Shown one piece after another: positions 1-13,664 of a stretch of DNA of 64,000 nt (within the stretch, counting starts at the first letter, position 1; each line of letters begins with the position of its first letter). A model generated the notes under the pieces. The model saw only the letters and a list, made by a program, of their open reading frames with translations. It was not told where the DNA came from and searched no databases. The position numbers and the translations under genes are program-made. The stretch is from Nemopilema nomurai (Eukaryota; Cnidaria; Scyphozoa; Rhizostomeae; Rhizostomatidae): the NCBI GenBank assembly GCA_003864495.1, contig ML133443.1, positions 1,363,486 to 1,427,485 on the forward strand, in the 5' to 3' direction.

Positions 1-186
1 GTCACGCTATCATAATCTTATTTTATAAGGAGATTATATAAAGATATTAAGCCTGCCTTGCTCTTATTCATGAAAAGCACTCAATGCCAAATTTTTCAAC
101 CACAATGTTTTCAAATGGTAAGTATCTTACTAATTTGATGTTCAGCCACATAATTTTTCCTACAAGAAATATACATATTTTTTCAG

Positions 187-504
187 GTAGTGAAAGTGTT
201 AGTCCTACCAAGACTTAAAATGGAAAACAAAGCCATTACAGAAGCTTTTGAATCAAATTCACCTGTGGAGAAAAGCTCAGCTGAGCATCTACAAAATCTG
301 ATTGTAAAACATTGTTCGCTTATTGCTGTGAGGGCTCGACCTTTGCCAGATGTGCTTGATCAATACCAGAATGATTTTGGTGTACTTCTTGGTAATGCAA
401 TTTACAGGAGGGTGCAACAAATACGACAGGGTCTTCTTGGAAGTGCCAAAACTCCTGGTACACCAACAGCCCCCACAGTTTCATCACAAGTAACAGTACA
501 CTGA
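187..504 (+). CDS. TAF6: TAF6, TFIID subunit 6: last coding exon (partial gene)
   Basis: This is the 3' terminal exon of TAF6, a TFIID subunit that acts in RNA polymerase II pre-initiation. It follows a splice acceptor (TTTTTTCAG ending at 186) and opens in frame as VVKVLVLPRLK. The order LPRL, then EHLQNLIVKHC, then RARPLPDVLDQY, then FGVLLGNAIYRRV matches the C-terminal HEAT-repeat domain of TAF6; human TAF6 has LILPRLQQEG, LLLKHCAPVLAKLRPPPD and FGSLGPLLC at the same spacing (compared from memory). The exon encodes 105 residues and a TGA stop. After the HEAT domain only about 20 residues remain, ending SSQVTVH, whereas vertebrate TAF6 carries a long proline/serine-rich tail, so this copy ends early. 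The rest of the gene, including the histone-fold part, lies off the left edge. It is convergent with WDPCP. Confidence 0.9.
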   Translation, partial: VVKVLVLPRLKMENKAITEAFESNSPVEKSSAEHLQNLIVKHCSLIAVRARPLPDVLDQYQNDFGVLLGNAIYRRVQQIRQGLLGSAKTPGTPTAPTVSSQVTVH

Positions 505-1161
505 GGTGGAGAAATGAACTATTAAGAAAAGGGTAATTTTTATGTATCTTGCTGGCATATACTAAAAAGATATGTTGTTGTATTTTATTTAAGACATCTA
601 AACTTTGGGTGAAACATGAACCAAAAATGTAGCCCATGCACTTTGCCTAAAGAGTTTTTGGCAGAAGCTATAAATAGTGATTGAGTTTATACAGGACTTC
701 TTCACAGAGATTAGAGTATGCAGCTAACTCACTACTCATTCTTCAAATTCTTTTCCCTTTATATATTAAAAACATTATCACTCTCTTCTAAAATACAGTA
801 AATCTATTTACAAAGTTAAAGCTAAAGTTTACACATATCCAAAGTTAATGATTTCATATTTACTGCTTCTGTCCTCTTTTACTTTTGTTTGATCAACACT
901 TTCTTTCTTTTTGGAATTTGCTGTAAAAAACAATCAGTTGAGACTTGTGAGATTGAAGCCTTAAAGTGTATAACCACACGAGACAAGGACCCACAATCTT
1001 GGGACACAAACTTAAGCTGCAACTTTCTTATTAGGGGTGGAGGTGGAAAGAGCTGAAAAGAAGCCACCTTATTTGCAGAGAGCAATGACCACTCAGAGCA
1101 AATATATTACAAAAAATGTACAAAAAAATTGAAAATTTGTTTTTAATCATGCATTTGAACC
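505..1161. other. Convergent 3' region between TAF6 and WDPCP
   Basis: No further coding sequence is visible. It should hold the TAF6 3' UTR, with a candidate polyadenylation signal ATTAAA at 765-770, and the WDPCP 3' UTR on the other strand, with ATTAAA on the minus strand at 1142-1147, about 15 bases after the WDPCP stop. Open frames here are short and resemble no known protein. Confidence 0.5.
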
Positions 1162-4100
1162 TTAGAAAACAAATGCATCAGACAAGATGTTTGATGTTTC
1201 AAAGTTATTGTGCTTGTGATAAGTGTGCAGAAAATTTGGAGACAAACCTGCCAAGGAATTTGACAGTCTTCTTGCCATCTTGTCTTTTGGCTCAGGGTGT
1301 TTTGGTTGTGCTGTTTCAACTTCGTTTCTGGAAGGCAAAGTCATACCATACTTTCTATCATGTTTTCTATTGGTGTTGCTCTTCTCTTCACCTCTTTTGC
1401 GGTGTTTCTCAACAGGCAAAGGCTTGCTATCTGAGGCTAGTTGCTGCTCTGTGAACTTAAGTTCATTTCCAGGCATTGGCTCATACAGAAAACTTGTCAT
1501 ATGATTATCATGGTCGTTTCTGTAACCAATATGTTGCATTCCATGGAAATCAGCCTCATCACCAGATACATAGTTCTCTCCATCCAGAATTGAATCTATG
1601 AGATAGTATGTCCTGGATAAAATTGGTTTTTTACGAGTCACTTTTGAATAGATTTGCTAATGGTATTCTAATAGGTTCCTTTGTTTGAAAATGAATTAAG
1701 TTGAAAAATGAATGTTTGAAAATGACTATCAAACATATTCTGATGTAGAATGATAAAATACATTTATCTGCTAAACGCACATTGGGAGAAACAAGTTTCA
1801 AAACATATACCTGAATTGAGGTCTTCATGATGAATGTGCATTGCCCTTTTCTTGGCAGACTCAGCCAGTTGATCATTTCCAGTATCAATAGCAAGGTAGT
1901 GAATGTCCTGCCATAAGTTAAAAGCAATACCATAAGGACTGTTGGACTTCATGTTTTGAAAAACATATGAATGAAACAAACATCTCAAGGTTAAAGGATA
2001 TAGACACAGTCCAAAGACCAAAAATCTGAAGAACTGAAATTATACAGTTGAAACCTGTTTACATACAGATAAAATAGGATAATTTTACTGCAATTCTAAT
2101 GGTACAGAATCAAGAAAATCCAGTTGTTAAGATCAAGGTGTTTTAGGCCCTGTTGAGCTTGACAGTGGGTGTCCTGATTAAAGAAAACAAGACACCGGAA
2201 ACACACAACAGCAACCATCTGCCCAAAATTGTTTTCTATGATCATATTCATATTCAGGTACAGCTGTGTGCTGATACCAACATGACAAAATGGCAAATCA
2301 AAATGTCATGGTGTTTTCAGTGATTGGAAATCAAACATCTTTGTTCCCAATTGGGGATTGTGTAGTGAACAAAAAATTGAATCCTCTCATCAATTACTTT
2401 CTCCTTGCATCTAGTAAAGCCAAGTGGTATAAGGTCACTTATGACTTACTTCTTGATTAGATTAAGAGTGAATATCATGGAGCCACTACATTTTATATTT
2501 TGCAGTAGATCATAAGTATTTATAGCTTTGTGGTACTCATAATAAAGAATGTTTGGTATTGAAATGTAAAGGGGCCAACCATAAATAGGTCTTTTGCACC
2601 AATATCAACAGCTAGAAGGAATGCTTTCTCAAACCTCTTGTGTCTAAGTAAGACAAAAAGAAGAATAAACATGATTATATCATATTCTCAAGGGCAATAC
2701 CTTATCATAGATGGAAAATATGGGTAAATTCAAAAAATAAATAGAATGAATGTGGGTTGGTTGAAAAACTAATTTCAAGGCGAGCATTGCATTGAAAGAG
2801 GAAATAGACAAACCTCAAAAGATGGTGAAAAAATCGTCTTGCTAGTCGAAAAATTGGATCCCTAAATTGGAGCATCACTTCGTCTGAAATTGCCCTTGTT
2901 GGTGCATAAAAACTTCCAAGCGCATTTTCTGCATGAGCTAATGAAATAAAATAGCAAGTAAAAGCAGCAATTAAATTAATTGAGGAAGGTTTCTAAGATT
3001 TTGACTTTAGCAGCATATATAAAAAGCAGATGGATTATCTGTTTCGTTACCCAACCATTTAGCAATATACATTAATCCTTTTTCCAAAGGCCCGGTTACA
3101 CGATCATTTTTTCCATCACTTTTTTATATTGGACCAACGCGTTGAGCAGTGATCGTGTAGCATACTGGAATTGCCCATTTTCGCTGCAGAATTTGATGCG
3201 ATTATTGTGTGTTAATCCTCTATCATTAGAAATTTTACTCTGAACGAAAGCAGAGTGAAATTGAGTTCATCACTTTTGAAAGGCGCCGACAAGTTCTTAC
3301 GTCACATGATGTTTTCGTGAGAAGGGAAGGCCAAGAGTTTCGAGAAAAGAAGAAAAGAACGTGAATTCTGCTCAAAAACATAATTATTACCAAAAACGAA
3401 TATGAATACTAATTTGGAGCATATCGAAGAGCAATTTAGTTTTCATTGCAAGTTTGAATCCGAATAAACTGTATATCTTCGAAGCACTCTTATGATTTGA
3501 ATCACTATCTAGACAATGCAAGTTCTCCTTCTGTTTTTCTGTCATTTCGAAAGATTGCTTCGAAGATAGAAGAAAGGTTATAAAGATACAGAAGAGATAA
3601 TGATACCTTCTCTGTCTAAGATAAATGGGAGACGAAACAAATGGTCAATGATGATGGTCAAACAGGCAAAACACAAATTTCCATTAGTATTCCAATTCAT
3701 GCTGTTCAGAAAATCCACTGCCTGAAAAAAAGACGTGCAGTGAATTGATCAGCTATGAAGATTGCCATTCAACACTCACAACAATTCATTTATAATAGTA
3801 CTACTGTAGAAACTAATGTAGCATTGTAGAGAAAATTACTAATGAAACAAGTTATAGCCAAGAACTAGGTTATAGCTTGAAGCTTGCGTAGAGAAGTAGC
3901 CACTTCTTGCTATCAGTTGTCAATCGATCAATTAATCAGTCAATTGATTAATCAGCTAATCAATCCATCAAATAATCAACCACTCGAAAATAAATCAGTT
4001 TAGTGCCCTATGTTTAGATAAAAAGCGGCTGCTTTGTAGCTGAATCTGATACTTATCGATAGAATCGTTATCATTAGAACTGCGCATCTACGCACAACCT

Positions 4101-7100
4101 TACCTAGCAAAGAAATGCCAGTACCAACCTCTGAATCTTGGTTATTCTGAATATACTCCGATACGATTTCAACTGGACCAAGCCTTCCGTTGCTCATCAC
4201 GCCAAGTTCAACTCGCATTATGCAGATAGGCCCTCTAACAGAAATAAACATTTTTATGTTCTGTTGCTGGATATTAAGTTCTGTTTGGGGTCAGCCATTG
4301 ATCAATGGTTCCACGTTCGTCTGACTGAAGAATCAGGGGTGGCCAAGAAGGGGGACTTTCCAACCCAAGGTTCAATACCACATTGCGATTCTCAGTCCAT
4401 TGAAATTTGCATGAAATCAGTATGATATTCTCTTACGACGAATCGTAGAGTCAAAGGTCAAGTTTTAGCCGTATTCAGGATAAGTTGGGTTTTTTATTGG
4501 ATCTGCTTATTACTTTTAAAGTTCCGATGCAAAAGAACTAAACTGCTTCCTTATTTCAAGTGCATAAAACTAGAAAGAGGTGTACTAGTGAATGCCTGTT
4601 GGTGTGCTGTTACTGTCAAGAGTGAATTATCCAAACTCACTTGTCCAGGGCAAGCATCAGGTCATCATAGCAGCCAATGGCGTCTGGGGGTGGGTTATGT
4701 CGGAAATCACAGGCCCAAGTGACTCGGTCCAGCTTAACGTGATCGCTGTAAGCAAAATCGGAAATCTCGTTTTTACACCGATAATTATAAACCAAATAAA
4801 GCGTTTTTATATAATCATAATGAATCACTAAAATAGACTTGAGAAACAAATCAACTACTTCTTTCTTTGCAAGAGAAAGTAAACAAAGACTGTGAGCTTA
4901 AAATACTTTGACTTCATATCAATTCATATAAAATACGTCTCTTTTTCAACCTAACCGTAGACTTTAGTCATTTCATTTACTGGAACACAAGTTTACGTTT
5001 CTAAGTATACGCCCTGCATTGTAAATTAATTACGATAAGCTCAGTAAAAGTCAACACGCGTCTTATGACTCCAAGTTCTCTGCTCGTTAAATAAAAACCG
5101 TTTCGATTTGACACAAACAAGATAGCTCATTCACATTATAATCATAATTACCACATTCATATGATTAGGATAAGACAGTGGCATGATAATCAGTTTACCT
5201 GAAAAATTCTTCGAGCTTACAACGGGACTCTCGTTTCCCATGCTCGAACGAAAAATTTACAGGAAGGCGAGCCATTGCTTGATCGAACAGCTGCAAGAAA
5301 CAAGGGGAACATTTTCCAAACCTGATACCATTGCCAAATGATAGTTTTTGAGCGATTCATCCAGTTTAGTAACATCTCCTTGCCCCAGGGGGAGGGGCAC
5401 TCAGCACTTAGACATACGGGGGGGTCACTCCAAGAAATTTACAGGCCACCCAAACATATCAGCTCATTTTCAAAAGACCCACAAATATTAGCAAAAAGTA
5501 GCATCAAAACTCCCAACGAGTTTGGTCACATGACTTGCAATGGGTCAATAAATCTTAGTCGATGAACAATACATTTTATTCAGGTACGGAAATATCCCAA
5601 GAACCAAAACGTATCATAATTGTATCTAAATATTTAACCCAAGAATATCACTTTGGTTAAGCATTTGACCCCCCTTGGGCTCGTTGCATACCTGCACATC
5701 GCCTCTTGAATTGGCAACTAACACCACTGCATCATTTGGATGCCAGGAAATCAGACTTGGGGCCTAAGGAACATTGAAAATAGAAATGATAGAAAGAAAT
5801 ACTTAATGAAATTTTAAAAGAAATACTGTAGGGTAGACAACATTTCTTCGTTACTGCAAGGGTGACATCCTGGGCCGATCAGATAAACCATATTGTTCAA
5901 GTGTGAAGTAACAGCTACGGATACATGTGACATGTGGCTCAATTTAGTTTCGTTCGAATTGGCAAGGCTTGGCCTTCCACGCATCTTTCCTTTACAGAAC
6001 ACATTCGAGTCATTTTTGCCTAGAAAATTAATCTTAGTTTTAGTTTAGCTGCACTCCTTTTTTGACAGTGCTTCTGTAATCTTTTCAAAACGGAAGATGA
6101 TGAAGCAACAGTAATAAAAACTCCAATGGCGAAAACAATATATAATTCAATATGAAGATGAAAACAATCCAGTACTCTTTTAATCACGAGCCATTATCCT
6201 AAGTTCCCTTCACCAACCAAAGCAGGCGAAAGCTCCAATGCGCGTTGCTATTTGTTATACAAACCAAGATATAGGCCCTGCCCTCAACCAGAGAAAACTA
6301 GGCTTAGCCCCAAAAACTGCTTCAATTCCTCTACAAACAACAACAAGGAACATTTCAGGCTGAACGTATTCATTCATTCTAACACTCAGCTTTGCCACGA
6401 AAACATAAAACACGAAACATTTATCCAAAATAGAAAAATATTAATAAAGCAAATAGACACCGCAAAATCTGTCTTGACTGCTTGTGTTAGTTGACGCCCT
6501 TCGTCATAAAGTACCTGCACAAGAAGAAATAATTATTAACCTCGTTACAGAGCTGAGGCCACCCCGTCTAGGACAACCAACTGGTACACCTTGAAAAAAC
6601 CAAACCGAATAATTCGAAAAGGGAGGAAAATCTAATTGCCTGTGCATTCAAAACACGTATCTAAGCTCTGCAGGCTAGTGGAAAAGATTCACTAGAAGCC
6701 TTAATGCATCTAGTCCAAATACCTACTGACGCCTACAAGGTGATTCAAAACGGTTGTCTACTCTGCACAACAGGTCGAAGTGCATGACGAATACCCAAAT
6801 TCTTTAAGCAAATCATTATACGTATAATTCATTAGGTAATCGGCAAATCTGCTCTTAAACGTTGTTAAATTCCAAGTTTAATGATATCTTTTGAAATAGA
6901 ACAGTAAAGCTTCAAATAAACCAATTTATATCGTTGCAAAACATTTTTCTATGATAGCAATCTAAATTTAGGCATTTGGATATCAATAAACAACAAAATA
7001 ATTAAGAATACCAAAGTTCCATCGTTGCAGGCGAGCAAAAGCTTGTCCTCTCTGTGATTCCATCCCTCAGCAACTACTTTACCTAACAAGAAAATATTAA

Positions 7101-10100
7101 TTTGAACCCAACTAGACGGAACAATATTTCAGTAAGAAGCATATGACAAAGGCTAAAGTAGGACAACAAACATTTGTAGTGAAGCTTTTAACAATGGAAG
7201 AAATCCTCTTACTGACTTCTGATAGTTATGACGAAAGTTTTAATTATATAGAAAAATGGTTCGAAGTGTCAAATTCCAACTAAAAAAGCCAAACATTCGA
7301 TGAAAAAAACAAGCATGAAAGGCATAAATACAGTGTAATGAACTTTAATCAAAATGAATAGCACTAGGGTTATGATTACCACTTTCATCTTAGAGTCAAG
7401 ACATGGCTTTGACATCCATATAATGATACTAAATTGCGCATACCAAAGAATCGAACAACATTATCTTCCATTGGAGATAATGCTTATGATAACAAGCATA
7501 TAGAGACCCCAGGCATTAATAGAGAACCACTTGCTGACTAGGTGAATTAAAAGAAAATAAGCTTAATAACACAGCAAACGTCGAACAAATCAGAATGTGA
7601 GTCAAAGCTTAAAAACTCACTTTTGACTTGAATGGGAGTTGATGCCACTTTTTGAATCTAAAAATGTTAAAAAAGGTTAGATTTACGGCAGAAATTTGTA
7701 ACGCTAAGCAAAAAAGTGACAACAACGAAGATACGGGACTCGAACAACTAGAGCTCAAACCTTGCTTTGGTTGCATTCGTACGTGATACTCTTGACAGTA
7801 TAGCTGCCACTTGAGGATTGAGAAGACTCAACAGAATAAAGGTAGTTTGGTTCGTTGTAGCTACAACCAAACAGAAAACGGATCAACGACATATATTATA
7901 ATAAAAATACTTATACATAAAGCTACTTCCAGACATTAAAAGATTTCCAATCAAGAATACTCAAGCCTGGCTGACTATGGTGTTAAAACAAAATTGCCAT
8001 CACGTAACAATTTATTTGACAGATTAGATTGTACTTTTTCAAAAGCAACTGGCAAGAAGATGCCTAGTTCGAGATCATCAATGAATTACTTGAAAACAAC
8101 TAAGAACAGAGTTCTAAAGTTATGACGTCACAAAAATCTATTTGAAGAATTTTTAATATAGATACTGTAACCTAAAAAAGCACCACGAATTAATTGTTTA
8201 TAAATTGGCAGCGAAAAGGTCACATGTGTATTGGCTCTTTTCCCATCAAACCTCCTTATTTTGGTCTCTATTCATAACTTCACGAACAGAAAAATGATTC
8301 GATAGTAAACTTCAGATCTTTCATTGGCCACATCTCAACTGGTTTTAGACATATTTGGCCAATTTTTCATGGTGGTCTTTCATGCTTTGTGGTTGAAATT
8401 CAAAAGTTTCAAAACTACGTTTTTGGTGCCGTCACACTTTAAAACTCTGTCAATATACACTGGCCTGGTGCTACGCAGTGGCACTTGAAGGTACTACCCG
8501 CGCTTGGTTGAATCTCTTCATTTTGACATTCAGATCACAGGGCAGAGATCATATTGCGTCAACATCATTTCCCGCCATCGCAATGCATTGTTTTAATTAA
8601 ACAGTCGGGTTCTTTAGAGCCTTCGTGTTTCGATACATTTACGATCCGCGAAGACAGTTTGGTAAATAAAGTTCCTGGAGCCCGCTACATGGGCCACTCA
8701 CCTGAATGCAATGCCGAGTGGATCAAGGTCTGTATGGATGTGACACAATACATCTAATTTGTCACTGAAACAAACAGATTTGAAGTTAAACGTACGCGAA
8801 TCACGTAAAAGTGGCATGTCAAAATCGTGCCATGTCTGCCACACTTTCGTCACAAGGCAAGTTAGTCACAGCTACATACATCGTTTTGGAAGTCATACGT
8901 CATAGCAAATTAATAAACCTTATTTCACCTGCTTACGGAAAACACAACAAGATTCATTCGGCCTAAATCACCAGCCATCGGAGACCAAGGCCAAACAGCT
9001 TCGCTTGATGATGGCCACCAAACACAAACCTACGAGAGAAGTGATGGCAGCTCTGGAAAACATGTAAAACAGAACGCCAAGTATTGTAAATCTATTGATT
9101 GAATCTGAAAAATTTGTCGTGAAAGAGCAGTCTGTGTTTCTTAAGGGCGGTAACTCATCCTCTAACAACCTAATTTATTTTGGGATGGGGGATGACAAAG
9201 CTTGAAACTGGCTGTTAATGAGATAAGTTAGTATCACTGAAATAAAATCAATGGTTTTTTAAAAAAAACACATAAAGGGCGTATGACTGAGTGAGTATAG
9301 AAATACTCAAATGCTCACCAAGTCCCCTCTACAGTTCACAGCCAATCTTCTATCAATGGCTCTACCACTTGGACCAGGAATATCGATAAGCTTTACCTAG
9401 AAGGCAAGCGCAACGATTCTGGATTGAAACATATGGATCAGGGAAGAGTTAAAGATAGATCAGAGAAGGGATGGATCAACAAATGACGAGATTACTAACA
9501 AAAACGGACCTACACCAACCAAATTATTTTACGATTTGTGATGTCACATCATAAATCGCATCTTTGCAAAGAGAACAAGTGTGCAATGGAAATACGCTAG
9601 GAATAGCAGACTTTAATTGGCCTAAGCCTTCTCGAAAGCTTTTTTAACGCATGAAGTGGACAACTAAACAAGCTCAAAAAATTGATTACATACGAAAGTG
9701 TAATAGTAAACTCATCTATCAACCAATGAAGCAATACTTAATAGTCGTTTGAAAGGAATGCAATGTAGGTTCTTAACCGCGAGAAATCATAAAGCCAATC
9801 TAATAGCCAACAACTCTCTTTTCACTTAAATCTGGATTACTGAGTTGAAAAGTCTCAATTACAATCAAGAAAGAAATATTGATTGATATTTCTAGATACC
9901 GATTTGAAGGACTATTGAAAACATAAAAAGTCAAACATAACGTGAAGCAGCTTACTTTGAGCTCCAAGGAGCTAAGCTTTTCACCCTCCTTCCTTTCAGA
10001 TGGCCTTTTGCCATAATGCACATAGCCGATCTTCGACTTCTCGGTAAAAGCCAGCACCATATACAACTCTTCGATGACAGCTGTTGAAAATAGAACTTAA

Positions 10101-13100
10101 CCATCAAACAAAACACGACAATTCAGTGCAGAACTTTTTTAGCTTCTTAGTAATCTTGCAACCCAAGCAATTTCCAAAACATTGTTGCAAAACATACCAT
10201 TGGAAATAAAACAGGATTGCATGGAATGTTTATTTTACTACCAGTATCAAAATAATCGTGGGGAGCGGTCACCTAAACTACTGACGGTTGATGACGTCTG
10301 ATATATTTTAAACACCAACATTATAACATACAGTACTAGCTTAGCGACGCAAACTGGAGCACTTAATAGATTTTATTTTTGCAATGGACAAATGTCATAG
10401 CGAATAATTTGAAAGATTTTTGGTTATGCCTTTGGAAGATTATGATTGGGTTTTAACACATCGATTAGTTGAAAGTGCCAGAAAAGAGCGATTGAAAACC
10501 AACGTGAACTCCATAGTAGCAGTAGATAGTCTTAACATACGATAATATTAGCAGAAAAAAAAGTTTTCTTTTGGCCTGGAGAATTACTCAAGTTTTTACT
10601 CTAGTTTGAAATTTGTCATCATCCAGCTATATTGGTTTACTAGATAGCCAGCCAATCATGCGCTCTTTTCACAATCACATGGTGTTTTTTATATAAATTT
10701 GGCAATTCATTTTGTCAGCTTTTGACCATGTTTGAAGTATGCAAAAATTTTGTTTCCACTGTTTTTAGTTATTGTGAAATTTTGTGCCATGGAGAATTTC
10801 ATATATAAAAGTGTGATCCCTTTTCAAAACATTCATCACCGTTTGCAAAATGTTTCTACATGAAACATGTCCACTTAATAAAATGATGCTTTTTACTTGA
10901 AGCAAGCAAGTACTTAAAAGTCTGAAAGTTGTTAAATAAAAATTGGCATTTCTTACTACAAGCTGTGAAAACTTGAAGATAGCAGAATTACCAAAATATT
11001 AAATCCTTTGTCTGATGCCTGTCAAGTTATAGTTCACAAAAACTCTACTAAGATTGAGCTCAAGGTAATAAATGTTTGTGGCTACAAGTAAAAGTTATAA
11101 ATGATGAACTAAAGATATTATAAAAAACTAAGAATCAATAGGCTTACCATTGTGAATTGGATCAGATATTTTCCCAACTAGAGATTTATCAACCAATATC
11201 TTTTCCACATCTGCAAAGTTGAATGCCACTGTCATTGTAACAATTGTTCCATTGCTGAAAAGTATCTACAAGAACAGGACTTCACAAACTAAGTTACTAT
11301 TCCTTAATTTGTTTCTTTAATTTTTATCAAATATTGATAGCCATTCAGGCAGGGTAATATGAATTTCAAATATTGGGTTTAGTGAATATAAAAAATATAC
11401 CTGTAAATGTCGAATTGACTTCCATTTCAAAGCAGCTATTTGTACATTCTTCAGCAGTTCCTATGAAATTTTAAAACATTAAAGATTAGAAATCTGGAGG
11501 AAAATTTACTGTAACAAATTAAATTGGACCGAATTTACTATATTTGATTAAATAGAAGAGTAACCCTGATTTATTATTCTTGTGTTTTGGACATAAATTT
11601 CACAAAAACCACTTTCAGGTGTTATAATGGAAAGGATATTTCGCCGCAAGGGTAATTGCATTATAAAAATTAGTGCACATATCACTTATTTGAATCAAAG
11701 AAATTTAAAGCAATTTAAAACTTATTGTTGTTGTTTTAATGTATTTTTGTGGTTTTTACTCCTATTGTTCTCATCTTCTCTCTCCTATTGTTTAAATCCT
11801 TTCAATCACTCTGAACTTTCACTCTCTCTTACAAAAAGATTTTTCAATTCTTAGGTGTGATTCTTTTATCTCCTCAAACTCATGTTCTCTCTTCTCTCTT
11901 CTCTCGCACTTCTCATTGTCCTGTCTCTTAGGTAATCACATTGTTCTTCCAATGCACTGCAAACATAACATGTTAGTTTCCTCTTGTATTAATCTAATTA
12001 CAACACCTATCTTATCCAAATTTAAAGCTGGCCAGTAATTTGCCAACATGTCACAGGTGTAGTAAAAAGAATAGATTGGTAGGTTAGAAAATTTTTCTAT
12101 AAATAGAACTTTGGTTTCAGATACATTTATACTGGTCTGCTGTATCAGCAAAACAACACCAAAAAAGAATTCTTGAACAAGAAAGTTAAAGTAGACAATG
12201 GTAGAAACATCAAGATATTTGGGCTTATTACCTCAACATCTTGCAAATTGTCTCTTAGCTTTTCTGGTCTTTTGTTAGGTAATACCCAATTGATGCCTCT
12301 TCCTTGAGATGGTTAGTTCATTGCAATTATCAGATGTTTCAAAACAATATTGAAAAAGTAATATCATATATTTGCATCTAAATATTAGCAGCAAAAGCTA
12401 ATACACAAAATTTCATGCAACAAAGATAACACTGACCCTCAACATATTTGATTTAAAATAAAATGCTAGAAAAATTCAAATCTAACAAATTTTCACAGTG
12501 CAAACTTGCATTTAGCAAAATTTATTAATATAAAGAAGCATTAGCTAGAGTTGTACCTTCAATCCACTGTCTCTTGCTTTCAACAATAGAGTCTTCTCCC
12601 ACACTTCCTGTAATGAAAATCAAGAGTAAAAGCATCAAAAAAATTTTAAGAGACTGGTGGCAAACATGCAGATGTGCAAAGGAGGTTAGTACAGGAAACA
12701 ATGAGGATTTTGCTTCAATTAAAATCTAGCAAACTTGAAAAAAATCATTCAAACCAACTTATAAGTGATCAACTGCCTTGAGGTTATTCTATCTTTGCAA
12801 ATATGGCAAACTAGAAAATTACAGATCTGTTGAGATGTAATCAAGCTTACCTGAACTTCTGTCATGGTATATGTGAACACCAGAATTATTTTCACCTGCA
12901 GCATAACAAACATTCATATATTTTCTAGTTCATAAACTCAGGTCTAAAAGGGTTGATACCAAGGGTTAAGTAATCAGGTAGCCTCCAAAATCTATCATTT
13001 TGAATAAAAGGGGATACAGTCCTAAGCTTTATAGAAGTCATATTCATTTTGAAATCATAAAGAAGCTAATAAAGTAATCTATTTAATATTTTCCGCACCT

Positions 13101-13424
13101 TAAAGTCGAGAAGCCTTAGGGATTATTGAAGTGCTTAACACAAATCTAGATGTCATGTATCAGATAAGAAGATTGAATCATTTTTTGACAAACCAGAAAT
13201 ACACAGTATTAAAGTATTGCGTTGTCACTCAAGTCAGATAAAAAATGGGAATATGTTACGCTTAGCTTTGCGTGCAGATAAACAAGAGGGTATGCTCTCT
13301 AGAGGTCGTGTGGGATCAAAACAGGACCATCACTCACAGCTAAGAGTAAAGATTACTTACCATCTGGTGTCAGAAGTTTTTTTATAGACCAGACGTGTAG
13401 ATTTGCATGCAGAGCAGCTGCCAT
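1162..13424 (-). CDS. WDPCP: WDPCP, planar cell polarity effector / ciliogenesis protein (fritz homologue)
   Basis: WDPCP works with Inturned and Fuzzy (CPLANE complex) in ciliogenesis and planar cell polarity. The spliced product is 770 aa (human about 746). Coding exons, 5' to 3' on the minus strand: 13424-13361, 12895-12851, 12607-12557, 12302-12232, 11460-11401, 11265-11148, 10080-9956, 9396-9319, 9029-8929, 8764-8702, 7860-7761, 7657-7621, 7082-7012, 6514-6461, 5763-5692, 5290-5199, 4745-4641, 4234-4104, 3717-3607, 2937-2814, 2643-2580, 1907-1811, 1640-1162. All phases agree. Recognisable blocks are LHVWSIKK at the start, NKRPEKLRDNL, IDIPGPSGRA, VWPWSPMAGDLGRMNL, APSLISWHPNDAVVLV, FYAPTRA, LARRFFHHLLRHKRFEKAFL and DIGAKDLFM/DIHYLAID, which align with the human protein in order. 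The N-terminal half is the degenerate propeller and the C-terminal half is helical. The tail after DIHYL is poorly conserved. The start is the first ATG before LHVWS and lies head-to-head with NCDN. Confidence 0.95.
3097..3159. repeat. Nested inverted repeat in a WDPCP intron (MITE-like remnant)
   Basis: A perfect 10-bp inverted repeat (TACACGATCA at 3097-3106, TGATCGTGTA at 3150-3159) flanks 43 bp that contain a second palindrome, CAACGCGTTG, at 3135-3144. The surrounding roughly 250 bp are richer in CpG than the neighbouring intron. No transposase and no clear target-site duplication were found, so a short non-autonomous element is only a guess. Confidence 0.35.
3918..3985. repeat. Degenerate AATCA-type tandem repeat in a WDPCP intron
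   Basis: Successive AATCA/AATCAG/AATCAATC words run through this stretch with no strict period. It is low-complexity intronic sequence just downstream of the exon at 4104-4234 on the minus strand. No function is implied. Confidence 0.4.
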
Positions 13425-13664
13425 GGCTGCACATACTGAAATGGTGGCTGGAGTTTTGTAAAGCTCTGTATCTTATTGTGTATCATTCATCTTCAAGACA
13501 AATCACAACAGGAAGGAATGTTGTTGCTATTGCAAGGGGCCTCGTCCTGAGAACGAAGCTACTATGGCGGAATTCACTTGAGAAGTGAGCACGCTGCCAA
13601 TTAAGCAATTGCTGTCCGCGTATCTCGTATTAAAGATATATAGCTACATTGGCTTTTGATCATA
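13425..13664. promoter_or_regulatory. Bidirectional promoter interval WDPCP / NCDN
   Basis: Only 240 bp separate the WDPCP start codon (minus strand, 13424) from the NCDN start codon (plus strand, 13665), so both promoters and 5' UTRs must lie here or overlap the first exons. No TATA box is obvious. GTTGCTATTGCAAG at 13523-13536 resembles one half of an RFX X-box, the usual ciliary-gene element, but the second half-site matches poorly. Confidence 0.5.
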
